64,000 nt of DNA. Source: Nannobrachium achirus. Lineage: Eukaryota > Chordata > Actinopteri > Myctophiformes > Myctophidae. Positions 10,469 to 20,860 of this stretch are shown here, piece by piece; position 1 is the stretch's first letter, and every line of letters begins with the position of its first letter. The notes beneath the pieces are model-generated. The model saw only the letters and a list, made by a program, of their open reading frames with translations. It did not search any database and had not been told where the DNA came from. The translations under genes were made by a program, and so were the position numbers. Where the stretch lies: NCBI GenBank assembly GCA_963921795.1, contig OY997643.1, positions 18,051,195 to 18,115,194 of the forward strand, in the 5' to 3' direction.

Positions 10469-11329
10469 AGTGGCGTTTCCATAAACTTAATCGAATTAGT
10501 GAAGCGAATTATCATAAATACGCATTAAGACAAAGCGAATTTAGCATGTTTCCATTTGCGGGTGTCATTCGAATTAGCGACGTCGCAAGAGTTGATCGGG
10601 CTGATTTTTTTCAGACCGAACCTGAGCACTGCACCGTCTGCACGTCTGACTGCTGTCACTCGGTCGCTGTCTAGTAGTGGGAAGGGATTATCAGTCGTCA
10701 TCAATCATGGCCCCAAATAACTTTTAAATATATTACAATTGGCGACGAGTCTCTTAAGAAATTGGCAAGAGTTCCTCTCAATACATAAAGCTACCGGTTC
10801 ACCGGGAAAACCGCAGTCAGGTCGCTGCACAGTGGAAGTTTCAGCGTCATCTGGAAGGTCAGGTGGCCGATCTGCAAGCTCACAACGCGGCGCGGAGACG
10901 TGGATGCGAGCTGCAGCTGCTGTGCCTGTGAGCTTGTAGATTGGGCACTTCAGGCACGCAACACCGTGGGATGAGGAAGGGTTCACTCGCCACCGATGGC
11001 TTGAGGTGAAAACGGGAGGAATTTACACATGGTCCGTGTCGTGTGTAACAAACAACAGGTTTGTTTTGTGGGCTAACGCTATACCATGGACAAAGCGGCA
11101 GGGGAAATGGACCTAGAACGTCATAATCTATTCGCATTTATTGTCTGACCCGTTTCCATTCACTTAAGCGCATTTAGTTTATTCGATAAAGGCTCAAAAT
11201 CCTCCTCCTCCAAGCGGATAACTTTTTTTGCGGATAATGAAAGTTTATTCGCATTTTGAAGTGTTTCCATAAAAACATTTTGCGAAAAAGCCGTTAATGC
11301 GCAAAAAGTGGCTTTATGGAAACGCCACT
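10469..11329. mobile_element. Harbinger-like MITE, AGTGGCGTTTCCATAAA termini, complete
   Basis: The termini AGTGGCGTTTCCATAAA and TTTATGGAAACGCCACT are exact inverted repeats. The 3-bp flanks are TGA on both sides, the target-duplication size typical of PIF/Harbinger elements. The 861-bp body has no transposase. The block at 10862-10950 is an expanded, imperfect relative of the shared hairpin (GATCTGCAAGCTCACAACGC ... TGTGAGCTTGTAGAT) with a GC-rich insert. Confidence 0.7.
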
Positions 11330-11564
11330 TGAGTAGGACGGCAGGACGGTAACCCCCAGCTGAGAGGCACAAGTCTACAAGGACACAGACATTCAGTGAA
11401 TGAGAGGTCGATAGACACAGTGACCGGTGGGAAACAACACATGGTGCGTTGCACTGCTGGGGCTTAATTGTCCACATGTGGCAAGAACACAACATAAGTT
11501 ATTGTCTTCCCAGACGTATCACAACCCTGGCACGTGCACACATATAAGGGCTCTTGAGCCCCTG

Positions 11565-12012
11565 CCCTTTTATCTGTCTGTAAAAAGTGCCCTCTCCAGA
11601 CCATGAATGCAGTTTCTACTATGGTGAAAGAAATGCAAATGTCCTCTTTCCATGCCATACCTGAAGGCAGCATTCAAGAGAATTGCCTTGTCCAAACTCT
11701 CCTGAACTTGAAAAGAAATGAACTTGAAAGAAATGCAAATGCCCTCTTTCCATGCCATACCTGAAGGCAGCATTCAAGAGAATTGCCTTGTCCAAACTCT
11801 CCTGAACTTGAAAAGAAATGAACTTGAAAGAAATGCAAATGCCCTCTTTCCATGCCATACCTGAAGGCAGCATTCAAGAGAATTGCCTTGTTCAAACTCT
11901 CCTGAACTTGAAAAGAAATGAACTTGAAAGAAATGCAAATGCCCTCTTTCCATGCCATACCTGAAGGCAGCATTCAAGAGAATTGCCTTGTCCAAACTCT
12001 CCTGAACTTGAA
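11565..12012. repeat. Minisatellite, about 100-bp unit, four copies
   Basis: The unit runs GAACTTGAAAGAAATGCAAA then TGCCCTCTTTCCATGCCATACC through AATTGCCTTGTCCAAACTCTCC. Units near 11674-11773, 11774-11873 and 11874-11973 are almost identical. A more divergent first unit lies from 11565, and an inverted single copy at 9071-9290. Periodic short open frames are by-products. Confidence 0.9.
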
Positions 12013-12014
12013 CG

Positions 12015-12069
<55 letters not shown>
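12015..12069. repeat. (CTAT)n microsatellite
   Basis: About 13 tetranucleotide units directly abutting the minisatellite. Confidence 0.95.
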
Positions 12070-12084
12070 ATTTTCATAATAGAA

Positions 12085-12214
12085 CCATGTTATACAAAAT
12101 GTAATTCCTCAACTCTTAATGCTCGTCAAGGTGGGGTGGGGTGGGGGGGGGGGGGGGGTCCCCAGTTAAAATATGATTATTTGGGGGGTTGCGGCCTGAA
12201 AAGGTTGAGAACCA
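12085..12214 (-). mobile_element. hAT-type MITE fragment, CAGTGGTTCTCAACCTTTTCAGG family
   Basis: It reads TATACAAAATGTAATTCCTC through a G-rich run to GAAAAGGTTGAGAACCACT. This is the reverse complement of the family ends at 19813, 32770 and 52833. The outer terminus is truncated. Confidence 0.7.
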
Positions 12215-12500
12215 CTCAAATACAGTGATCCTTTACCTCTTCAAATATTAGTTTCTTTGGTGTTGCACCCATATGTGCCTGTATTTAGGTATGCTTATCA
12301 CGTGACATGAGCCCATGTGAGGTACAGTGATAATCTAACTTTAAAAACTCACTGCACAATATTTATAGTCGGCCCACGGACCATCTCGATCCAGACTCAA
12401 AGGAGAATTTACCCCAACATTCTCTAATGACGTCAAGGCGAACTACGATTCACTCGATTCCAATTATTAGTCATTCATATTTACCAGAGTACATTGCTGT

Positions 12501-12653
12501 GGGGTCCGCTCACTATCCCGACAGGCCGCTGTTCCGACTAGCGTCGGCAGGTTAGTTACTGAGGTACGGTTATTGAGGTTAAGTTTAGGGTTTAGAGTTA
12601 GGGTTAGTTTTAGTGTCGGAATACCGTCCCGTCGGCACACTGATGCGGACCCC
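12501..12653. mobile_element. Short hAT-like MITE with GGGGTCCGC termini
   Basis: The 153-bp element has ends GGGGTCCGCTCA and TGATGCGGACCCC. It is flanked by exact 8-bp copies of ATTGCTGT (12493-12500 and 12654-12661). Internal GTCGGAATA/TTCCGACTA segments extend the inverted repeats. There is no ORF. Confidence 0.75.
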
Positions 12654-12661
12654 ATTGCTGT

Positions 12662-13510
12662 ATGCACTCAAATCATAAATATTTTAATGTTTACACTTTT
12701 GAGTTTCCTCAGTGACATAGCTACTGTGTGACGTGGTGCAGTTTTCAACTGGAAAGCCATAAATTAGCAGTCTGGTTTAAAAGTTGATGCATTGCATTGA
12801 GGTGTTGTAACCTCCGAGTTCACCAGATGACAGGCAGCTGTTCAAAAGTCAACATTTTGCAACATAAGATTCTTGTGCTGTGAAGGAGGGCTTTTGACCA
12901 AAAACTATCACATTTTACTTCCACTTTAACAAACAATCAGTAAACACAGCCAGACAAGACAAACACCAGCAACCATGGCCGTGAAAATCCTCTCGGAGCG
13001 AAACAACCTCAAATCCCTCCCTGTCCTTCGTGATCCCTGCTCAACATTTATTCTCAAGAGCTTTTGGTGGGACTTCCTTTGTACAGTAAAGTCATAAACT
13101 CCAGTCCTGTTGTTCCACCATTGTGTTGTGTTTGGTAAATATGCTGTACGATGACATCTCGATAAACTAAAAAACTTCCCAGATTGAAGACATGTGACAG
13201 CTTGATTGTGTTTCTGGTGCTTCTCCAATGATATATCTTTATGAGGGCAAATACTTGCACGGGATTCAACAGGCTGTAAAAACCTATGAGGTTCATAGTG
13301 TACAGTTAAGGAACGCAGTGTGGCATCCTTATTCTTGGGCACAATACACAAACCTTTCCAAAAGGTTAATAACTACATACTAATAGTGATGGGAGGACAG
13401 GGTGGGAGATCAGCTGGACAATCAGCGCAGCAGCGGCGGTATTACATCGCTGTACCGCACAAAAAGAGCACAGAGCGCAAAGGTCAATCTTTGTTCCTAC
13501 TCTCAACGAT
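12662..13510. other. No gene assigned; one 141-codon minus frame
   Basis: A minus-strand open frame at 12926-13351 (141 codons) has no motif I recognise. Its AT-rich 3' portion and lack of splice context do not argue for coding. I found no transposon ends here. Confidence 0.35.
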
Positions 13511-13514
13511 GGTC

Positions 13515-13763
13515 ATTAAAGGTCAACTTAGTTTTTTTACCACTTCAATGTCAATATTTAACTTGACATTTCACTCCGTACTTAGTCTGCTCTTTTTCCT
13601 GTCTACGCCAAACATTGTGAGCTTGTAGATCTGCTATTTTTGGCAAAAGTTCTCAGATTATGGACACTAGGATTCAATTGGTTCATATAAAAAAAGGAGA
13701 AAAAACACAAAGATTTGGAGGACCCCCTGTAGTAACCCATAGGACCCCCTAGGGGTCCCGTAT
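13515..13763 (+). mobile_element. hAT-type MITE fragment, CAGGGGTCTTCAACG family
   Basis: The internal landmarks ACTTGACATTTCACTCCGTAC, then half of the shared hairpin (TGTGAGCTTGTAGATCTGCT at 13617), then GATTTGGAGGACCCCCTG and CTAGGGGTCCCG match complete copies at 29542 and 55056. Both termini are lost. Confidence 0.7.
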
Positions 13764-13804
13764 TTCTCCTCCTTTACGTGGAGAGGAGCCAGTTAAGGTT
13801 CGGG

Positions 13805-13805
13805 C

Positions 13806-13858
<53 letters not shown>
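13805..13858. repeat. (ATTG)n microsatellite, terminal repeat of the LINE
   Basis: About 13 units; on the minus strand this is the (TCAA)n 3' end of the LINE. Confidence 0.9.
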
Positions 13859-13859
<1 letters not shown>

Positions 13860-14264
13860 GACTATTAGAAGTTTGCATAAGAAAAGGTACAGTTTCAGTT
13901 CACTGGTACTAGGTCAACTAAAAAGAGATCCTAGTAAGCTTTTCAGCTTATTTACACAGGAACCACTTTATGTATCTCATGTAACATTGAATGACAGATG
14001 GATAGAACACAGCATATAGATGCACATAATCAATAGATGCCGTCAGAAAAAAAAAACTAAAACAGTGCAAAAAAATAGGAGGGTCAGGGGAGGGTAAGGC
14101 TAGGTTTATTTTTACCAGTTACGAGCAGCTGCTCGTAGGGGCGGTTTTAAAGGATGTTAGGGATTGGCACTCCTTCGGTAAGGCGTTACACATTTTGGTG
14201 GTATAGCAGGAGAACGAGTTTGACTGGTACATGGGTATCTTAGTGGTGTAGAGTATCTTGTACA

Positions 14265-15098
14265 CCTGGGCGGGGTTGCACCAGCTGTTACTAAGTTATA
14301 ACGTAGCCTAGTTGTAACGTAAATGGCTTCTAAGTCAAGACTTACGCATTACTAAAATTTCAGCTGTTGCACCACTCTAACGTATCTCTAAGTAACTACT
14401 AAATATTTACACCAGCCTTTAGGCAGCACTAAGTCCTTACTAAGTAACCTATCTCTATGGGAGTAGAGCAACTACAACAATGAAACAATCCATATATATT
14501 TCGGCCATTTGAAAATAGCCGATCTACAAGCACACAATGCGTCTGCTATTAATAATAGAGTATTTCTATATTGCAGGATTGATACTTTTTAAATTCATTT
14601 GAGTACTTTTTCAACCAGACTGCATACAGCACAACAGCGACTTGAACGGTGCTCTTCTCCCACCAAATATGCGCTGTCCCGCGTTACTTCACAACGGGGA
14701 AAAATGTATGAGGGGCCAATATAATTTGTGATACAATCCGTGTGCAGGGATGCGCTCGCCATGAGCACGTGTATCAATATGACTTTATGTACATGCCAGT
14801 GGAGAGACGGAGCTCTGTCTGTTGACAAAAGACGATACAAGCTTTGCTTCCTTACTAGAAACAGTTCGTTTTCATTGGATTCTGGAGCTATGACGTCATT
14901 TTATACGACTATACATTACTTTAGGAACAGTCTACTTATTACTAGTTACGTTATGCCTTAAGCAGTCGTGGTGCAACACCTGTTAGTAACTCACTTAGTT
15001 ACAAACTAACTAGTAGTTACTAAGCCTCTACTCTAGTAAGGACTTTACTCCCTAACTTAGGACAGAACTTACGTTCTGGTGGTGCAACCTGCCCCAGG
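14265..15098. mobile_element. MITE with CCTGGGSMRGGTTGCACCA termini inserted in the LINE
   Basis: The left end CCTGGGCGGGGTTGCACCA is mirrored by TGGTGCAACCTGCCCCAGG at the right. Excising 14265-15098 restores an open LINE frame across the junction (QWVYKILY), which fixes the boundaries. A shared-hairpin remnant lies at 14505-14555. Motifs of the type TTACTAAGT recur through the body. Confidence 0.8.
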
Positions 15099-15929
15099 CC
15101 CATTGCAAGTTGTTGAACTCTGTCAGCTTGAGCCACCCCACACTTGACTGATGAGTGGTGGTGAGGTGAGTCTGAAAAGGAAGTTTAAGCAGGACCCTAA
15201 TTAGTTTGTTTTGGGCTGTTTGGAGCTTAGTCTTTAGGCATGTCTGAGTGTCTCTGTAGGGAGGTCCTCGATGCACGTACCGGTGAGAAGAGTTAATACT
15301 GGTGGGATTAAATCCTCTCGCCTGCCCTGGAACACCTTGGGATCCCCCATGATGAAGTGGCTAGAGACTGGGAATCTCTGCTGGAAAAGTATTCCCTCCA
15401 CAACTCAATTCCATATAAATGTTTAAATAAAGATGGAAGATTATGGATGGATGACAAAACATAAGAAAATGCCAATGTTTAATTTTTTTTGCAAGAATGG
15501 CTCTGCTGTTTGAGGCACCATAATGTTTCACGTCTTGTTGCTCAGTGTGTGCATGTTTCTGATTAGAGGGAAAAGAATCTGATAAGATTTCCCTGTAGCG
15601 TGTGATGCAACCAGATGTCAGAATCGCTGGAGAGTTTAAAACAGAACTGCTGCAGTAGACTGTGAGCCTGCTCATGTTGTCTTACCTTTCATTTGAGTGT
15701 TTAAGCTATCAACGACGTCTCACCACGGTGGTGGAAGCAAGGTTTACGAGCTCCAATGTTGCCGTGTGTCTGCTTATTATAAGCAACTTTTGGCTTGTTT
15801 TGCTGTAAAGTTGATGTAAATATTGGTGGTTTGCAAAGTTGATGTAAATATTGGTGGTTTGCGGGTTTTGGTCTTGTTTCTTAAGTGTGGTTGCTGATCT
15901 GGGCTTGTTTTCGTTTAACCCCCCCCCCC

Positions 15930-16390
15930 CCCTGTAATGGTCCATTTGGTTCCATTTATACACTCTAAGAGTTACAGACCTGGGTTCATTTGGTTCCATT
16001 TGTACACTCTCAGAGTTACGGGTCAATTTGGTTCCATGTGTACACTCTCAGAGTTACAGACCTGGGTCCATTTGGTTCCATTTGTACACTCTCAGAGTTA
16101 CGGGTCAATTTGGTTCCATGTGTACACTCTCAGAGTTACAGACCTGTAAGGGTCCATTTAGTTCCATTTGTACACTCTCAGAGTTACAGACCTGGTTCCA
16201 TTTGTACACTCTCAGAGTTACGGGTCCATTTGGTTCCATTTGTACACTCTCAGAGTTACAGACCTGTAAGGGTCCATTTAGTTCCATTTGTACACTCTCA
16301 GAGTTACAGACCTGGTTCCATTTGTACACTCTCAGAGTTACGGGTCAATTTGGTTCCATGTGTACACCCTCAGAGTCACAGACCTGTAAT
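15930..16390. repeat. Minisatellite (about 40-60 bp units) grown from a hAT-like MITE end
   Basis: CCATTTGGTTCCATTTGTAC plus ACTCTCAGAGTTACAGACCTG recurs about eleven times, with two length variants and an alternating GGGTCAATTTGG form. Single copies exist at 4080, 7730, 40850, 47770 and 57105. The array is open in several frames only because it is repetitive. Confidence 0.9.
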
Positions 16391-17022
16391 CATTTTGTGC
16401 TTGTTTGTCCGCGATGTCAAAAATATAATTCTGACAAAAAATGTCCACCGCTATGACACCCGTGTGACTGAATTGCATGTCCGTGCAGCAGACCTGGGAC
16501 TTTGACTGTTCGCTTTATGTTCAGACTTAGTATGCTATGTTTCTGACTACTGTTCTTATTTAGGTTTTGGACATAATGGTTCATGCTCTTATTTTGTAGT
16601 AGCCTATTGTTTCCTGCTTCTTTAGTTATAAGTCTCCCTGACTTACTGTCATGGTTCGCTCCTTGGAGCTTGGTTTTGTGCGTGACTTTTATAGGTTCTG
16701 GACTGACATGTTTCTGTCGTTCAGTTATTGTACACATATCTGTATTTGTCAAGGTTTACTGTTCTGTTTGGTTTTGGTTTCTGTTACTGTTTTGCCTTGG
16801 TGCTCTGTATCTTATTTTGTAGTAGTTTTGTTCTGTCTTCCTGTCAGCACCTGTAGTTCTGTTTACCTGCCTTGTCTCACCCCCCTTTGATTAGTTATGT
16901 TCTCCTCCTGTGTCCTGTTGTTCCCCAGCCAATCCTAGTGTTGATTGTCTGTTTGAGTTCACCTGTGTCTAGTTAGTCCTTGTCTATATAGGTACCCCAG
17001 TGGCCGTCAGTTCAGAAAAAAG

Positions 17023-17105
17023 CTAAGGTATGGCAACATGACTGGTGTCTTGCACGCGCGCCTTCGCGCACGTGCAAGACACCAGTCATGTTGCCATACC
17101 TTAGC
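17023..17105. repeat. Long hairpin inside the 16998 MITE
   Basis: Arms of about 37 nt pair AGCTAAGGTATGGCAACATG...CACGCGCG with its complement. The same hairpin, partly decayed, is at 24211-24285. The right arm also survives at 45787-45818. It is unrelated in sequence to the GATCTACAAGCTCAC hairpin. Confidence 0.9.
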
Positions 17106-17415
17106 AACAGGCATGATACATTTATTTTAAGAAGTACATTTAAATTTTCCCCCGTTTCTACGGTTTCTTGGGCTGGATATGGCAGCCTGGGACGGTTGTT
17201 CAAGTGCAGCTAAACTTGGCATGTTAGTAAACGTGCCACAATTAACAATAATGAATTGCACCTGTGCAGCTGACCTGCGGAACCTGGGAATACACGGAAC
17301 CATTTTGTCAAGATGGGGAGAATAAAAGTGCGGAGAATATAATTATAATACCTTGTTAAAGTGACCATTTTGTTAAATCTTGCATTTGTTGTTATTTTAC
17401 TGTAATTTAACAACA

Positions 17416-18776
17416 CTAGAAGCTCGGCCGCCCGAGCGTCTAGTCGGCACCCTGGCCAACTCGGGAACAATGTAAATAGGGGATGAATGCCCCGCCCTTT
17501 AATGCAAACCCCATTATACCTGTTGTCATTGGATCTGTTTTGACCATCTGTTTGCGTGTGTCCATTTATGCCCATATATGGGGAAATCTATCTGTCTACG
17601 TCCATTTTATGTCCATATATGGAGATCTATGTAGGACCCGTTTTGACCATCTGTTTGCCTGTGTCCTTTTATGCCCATATATGGAGTTATCTGTCTGTCT
17701 GCCTCCATTTTATGCCCATATATGGAGATCTCTGTAGGACCTGTATTGACCATCTGTTTGCCTGTGTCCATTTATGCTCATATATGGAGATATCTGTATC
17801 TGTCTGTCTGCATCCATTTCATGCCCATATATGGAGCTCTCTGTATGTGTTTGTCAGTGTCCCTTTATGCCCATTATGGAGATCTCTGTATCTGTCTGTG
17901 CCTCCGACTGTGTTGCAGACACAGTGCTGGTTCCCCCTTTAATGCAAACCCCATTATACCTGTTGTCATAGGACCCGTTTTGACCATCTGTTTGCCTGTG
18001 TCCATTTGTGCCCATATATGGAGATATCTGTATCTGTCTTTTTGCGTCCATTTTATGCCCATATATGGAGATCTTTGACCATCTGTTTGCCTGTGTCCAT
18101 TTATGCTCATATATGGAGATATCCGTATCTGTCTGTCTGCATCCATTTTATGCCCATAAATGGAGATCTATGCAGACACAGTGCCGGTTCCGGAAAACCC
18201 TGATGTCAGACATCAGAATCCGAACCTTTCGTGCTGGTTCCAGAAAACCGCGAATCGGATCAGGTCGAGGCCGGGCACTGCACTACTTGCTGCGGCGGGG
18301 AACGCGCGTGCCGAATTTGAAATAGGGAATGAATGCCCCACCCTTTAATGCAAACCCCATTATACCTGTTGTCATAAGAGCCGTTTTGACCATATGTTTG
18401 CCTGTGTCCTTTTATGCCCATATAGGAACATCAGAATACGTAACCATGGCATTTTTTGTTGACTCATGTGGCGTACGTGATGTCAGAGCCTTTTATGAAG
18501 TGATGTCACAATGAGTCAGCGCTTGCGCCGATTTCCTCCGGAACAGCCTGATGTCAACAATCAGCCCCGCATAAGGAGATTCCGAACGTTTCGCGCCGGT
18601 TAGGGAAAACCGCGCGTCGGGTCGGGTCGAGGCCCGGTACTGCACTCCGTGCCGCGGTCGGGGAACGCGTGTGCCGAATCTGAAGCCGGTGGGACGAACG
18701 GTTCTCGAGATACGCGAATTACAGACAGACACACACGCAGACACACACGCAGAGACTTCTCGCATTTATAGATAGA
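17416..18776 (-). mobile_element. Non-autonomous Helitron carrying a CArG-box array
   Basis: On the minus strand it starts TCTATCTATAAATGCGAG and ends with the hairpin GCTCGGGCGGCCGAGC then TTCTAG. It sits exactly between A and T. The empty site is seen in the paralogous MITE at 24586-24600 (ACAACATAATAACC), so the insertion junction is directly documented. The 1361-bp body has no Rep/helicase ORF. It contains three copies of a segment with CCCTTTAATGCAAACCCC and a tandem array of ATGCCCATATATGGAGAT units. Confidence 0.88.
17566..18165. repeat. Tandem array of units containing CCATATATGG (CArG-box consensus)
   Basis: Units of roughly 50 and 100 bp combine TTTTGACCATCTGTTTGCC, TCCATTTTATGCC and CCATATATGGAGATCT. 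Exact CC(A/T)6GG matches lie near 17572, 17613, 17675, 17716, 17825, 18012, 18059 and 18154. This is the textbook serum-response-factor consensus. Binding is not shown by sequence alone. Confidence 0.85.
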
Positions 18777-18909
18777 TAATAACCAGCACAGATAGACAAA
18801 GAGATATTCATGGATTTATATTTAAAAGCAACTTTTATTTTCCCCCATGAACCCAGGGTATGGCAGCTGCATACCCCTGCCATACCCAATTGACGCCCCT
18901 GAGGTACCC

Positions 18910-19810
18910 CTGTGTCCTCAGTTCTGTGTCAGATTGTCATTCTAGGTCAGCGAGAGCTAATGTCTTGACTTCCTGTTACCTGTATTACTGAAACCAGTTA
19001 CTTTAATAAATCGGTTAGGTTGAACCTTCGCTGCCTTTGGTCGTACTCCTTTTGGGTCCTCTGAACCGCTTGCCTGGCGGTGCCAGCCTCTATCACACAC
19101 TTTGTTTTGGGAAGAGAGTCTGGGATTGCATTCCATTTCTGGGGGGGGGGGGGGGGGGGGCGGGCTAAAGCCTAACCACTAACCAGAGCTCTTAATTGCT
19201 CCCTTTGAACTTCAAAGGGGTTTTGAACTGCGGTAATTGATTGAGCCATACAAGTGTCAATAGCTTGTTAGTCAATGAAAGCATCAAAGACTACGACCTC
19301 TTTGTTGTCTGTAATGAGAGTGGAGGGGGGATGTGTTTGTATACACACAGACTCGCCTGATTGGCTGAATTTGAACCAGGCCACCACCCACCATGTGCCC
19401 CAAGCCTACAGCCCTGATTGGCTAGCCCTTTCTAGTGGCTGGTGGAAATAGAATCTCAATCGTGAGGGGCCAGACCACACTACACCACCACTACCGCCAG
19501 GGGGTGGTGTTGTACGGTCTGGTTTATTAACCAGGCTACTGAACCGCACCCTGACAGTGATAAAGTTTATCATTAAAAAGTTAAATCTCTACATTGTCCT
19601 AGTTGCGCTGTTTGTTCAGTAACACGGGGTGTCTCTTTCTCTCCAGCTCCTTTCACGTGGGATACACATTTCATCCAGTAAGAGGGAATCAGTTTGGCAG
19701 TGTAAATGTTATCGCGTTACAGTTGTGATTTGTTCTGCTCATTACTCTGTGCCATCTCTCTCATGATTACTGCGTGAAAGATATTGTCCTCTGTATTTAC
19801 CCGTCCTAGA
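18910..19810. other. LTR-like remainder, then unassigned sequence with a poly-G tract
   Basis: After the LTR-like part (to about 19096) there is a G-run at 19141-19160 and about 650 bp of unique-looking sequence without recognisable coding or repeat boundaries. Confidence 0.4.
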
Positions 19811-19812
19811 GC

Positions 19813-20220
19813 AGTGGTTCTCAACCTTTTCAGGCCGCAACCCCCAAAATAATCATATTTTAACTGGGGACCCCCCCACCCCGACGAGCACTAAGTTGAG
19901 TTGAGACAATACATTTTGTATAACACGGTTCTACTGTGAAATTAGCAGATCTACATGCTCACAATGCCTCGCGTTGTGAGGCGTTGTGAGCATGTAGATC
20001 TGCTATTTTCACAATTTCTGCCTCTAATATTTGACAATTCAGCCAATGTTTAATTTGTAATTTTAGAGGTATTAAAAAAATCCTTAAATTGTCACTTTAG
20101 AAATGTGCAGATAGCCAGATACCCTCTATACACTTAAACTTTATGTTGGTCTGTTGAGTGAGAAAACAATGTTGCACATTAAGTTAATGTAAGAGCAGTC
20201 GTGGTTTCCACAGCAACATA
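19813..20220 (+). mobile_element. hAT-type MITE, CAGTGGTTCTCAACCTTTTCAGG family, right end missing
   Basis: The left terminus is followed by CCGCAACCCCCAAAATAATC as in the complete copy at 52833. A strong shared hairpin at 19931-20013 (TGTGAAATTAGCAGATC...GATCTGCTATTTTCACA) is extended by this family's own flanks. No right terminus GTTGAGAACCACTG was found; the next MITE starts at about 20222. Confidence 0.75.
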
Positions 20221-20221
20221 A

Positions 20222-20475
20222 TATCGATGGCCAAAACGCAAAATCTCCTATCTGAAAAAAAAACCACTTTGTTGGGAAAATGAAAAAGAAAATGTGTGTT
20301 CAACATTAAAACCTATAGCTCTTTCTAGTCACATGACATTTTTGGCAAAATGAGGGGCAGAACGATCTTGCAGACAGACTGACCATGTGCAGCATAGCCT
20401 GTTGTCCTCATTTCAAGTGAAATCCAAAAATCATGAAATTTGCAGATAGGAGGTTTTGCGTTTTGGCCATCGTTA
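20222..20475. mobile_element. MITE with GGCCAAAACGCAAAA termini
   Basis: The left end CGATGGCCAAAACGCAAAAT (then CTCCTATCTG) is the inverted copy of CAGATAGGAGGTTTTGCG then TTTTGGCCATCG at the right. Arms are about 32 nt. There is no ORF. Target duplication not resolved. Confidence 0.7.
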
Positions 20476-20479
20476 CGCT

Positions 20480-20860
20480 TTGGAAAATGGCCGTCAGCAG
20501 TTTATCGAGAACACCGTGATCATGGCTTCCAAGGAGCCAGACGACCAGCATCCTTCTGACATCCAAACATACTGTACATACATGTGGATTAGTGAAACAG
20601 CTGGCCTCCACACTGCTCTACAGCACCGTCACCCAAACACAGGATGATGGACTCATTTGTATCTGTCCTCCGTCACACTCTGGCTGCTGGCGTTCCCTGC
20701 GCAGACAGCGGCGCCGCTCGTCGCCATGCAGTGTCCTGGGGCACATGGGCACGCGGGCACGCATCCGCCTGGGTGACGGCAGACTGCTGGGCGAGCGCTG
20801 GCGTGAGATCAACTTTGCCCACAAAGAAATGCACAAAGAAAATGACTACTGTCTAGAACA
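20480..20860. other. Unclassified GC-rich island
   Basis: This stretch differs in base composition from its AT-rich surroundings and is open in two plus frames and one minus frame over about 200 bp. I recognise no domain, splice pattern or transposon end. It could be an exapted exon, a retrocopy fragment or unique DNA. Confidence 0.3.

Larger units (their letters stand above)
13805..15271 (-). pseudogene. LINE 3' half (reverse transcriptase C-terminus, 3' tail, (TCAA)n end), split by a MITE
   Basis: On the minus strand from about 15271 the translation includes KLQTAQNKLIRVLLKLP and HLTTTHQSSVGWLKL, standard C-terminal LINE reverse-transcriptase text. After removing the MITE at 14265-15098 it continues NLQWVYKILYTTKIPM and on to CNALPKECQSLTSFKTALR. 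A 3' UTR follows, ending in the (TCAA)n tract at 13805-13858. Related 3' tails occur at 48360-48622 (plus) and 61728-61890 (minus). Confidence 0.75.
16998..18901. mobile_element. hAT-type MITE (CAGGGGCGTCAA/TTGACGCCCCTG family), split by a Helitron
   Basis: The element begins CAGTGGCCGTCAGTTCAG and ends CCAATTGACGCCCCTG. It is flanked by exact 8-bp AGGTACCC copies (16990-16997 and 18902-18909). Without the Helitron it is 543 bp. A long near-perfect hairpin lies at 17023-17105 (AGCTAAGGTATGGCAACATG / CATGTTGCCATACCTTAGC). The intact paralogue at 24190-24696 gives the uninterrupted sequence. Confidence 0.9.
16647..19096 (+). mobile_element. Solo-LTR-like sequence, interrupted by a MITE
   Basis: The start TGTCATGGTTCGCTCC resembles teleost Gypsy-type LTR starts. 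A TATA-like CTATATA lies at 16983-16989. After the inserted MITE (16998-18901) the sequence resumes with GTGTCCTCAGTTCTGTG and contains AATAAA at 19005-19010. No second LTR, primer-binding site or target duplication was found, so the boundaries and the LTR identity are tentative. Confidence 0.45.

Noticed and set aside
12926-13351. Minus-strand 141-codon open frame
   Set aside because: No recognised motif, AT-rich ending, no splice or promoter context; kept only as an unassigned block.
15930-16505. Open frames of up to 171 codons in both strands
   Set aside because: Products of the tandem array; frames are equally open on both strands.
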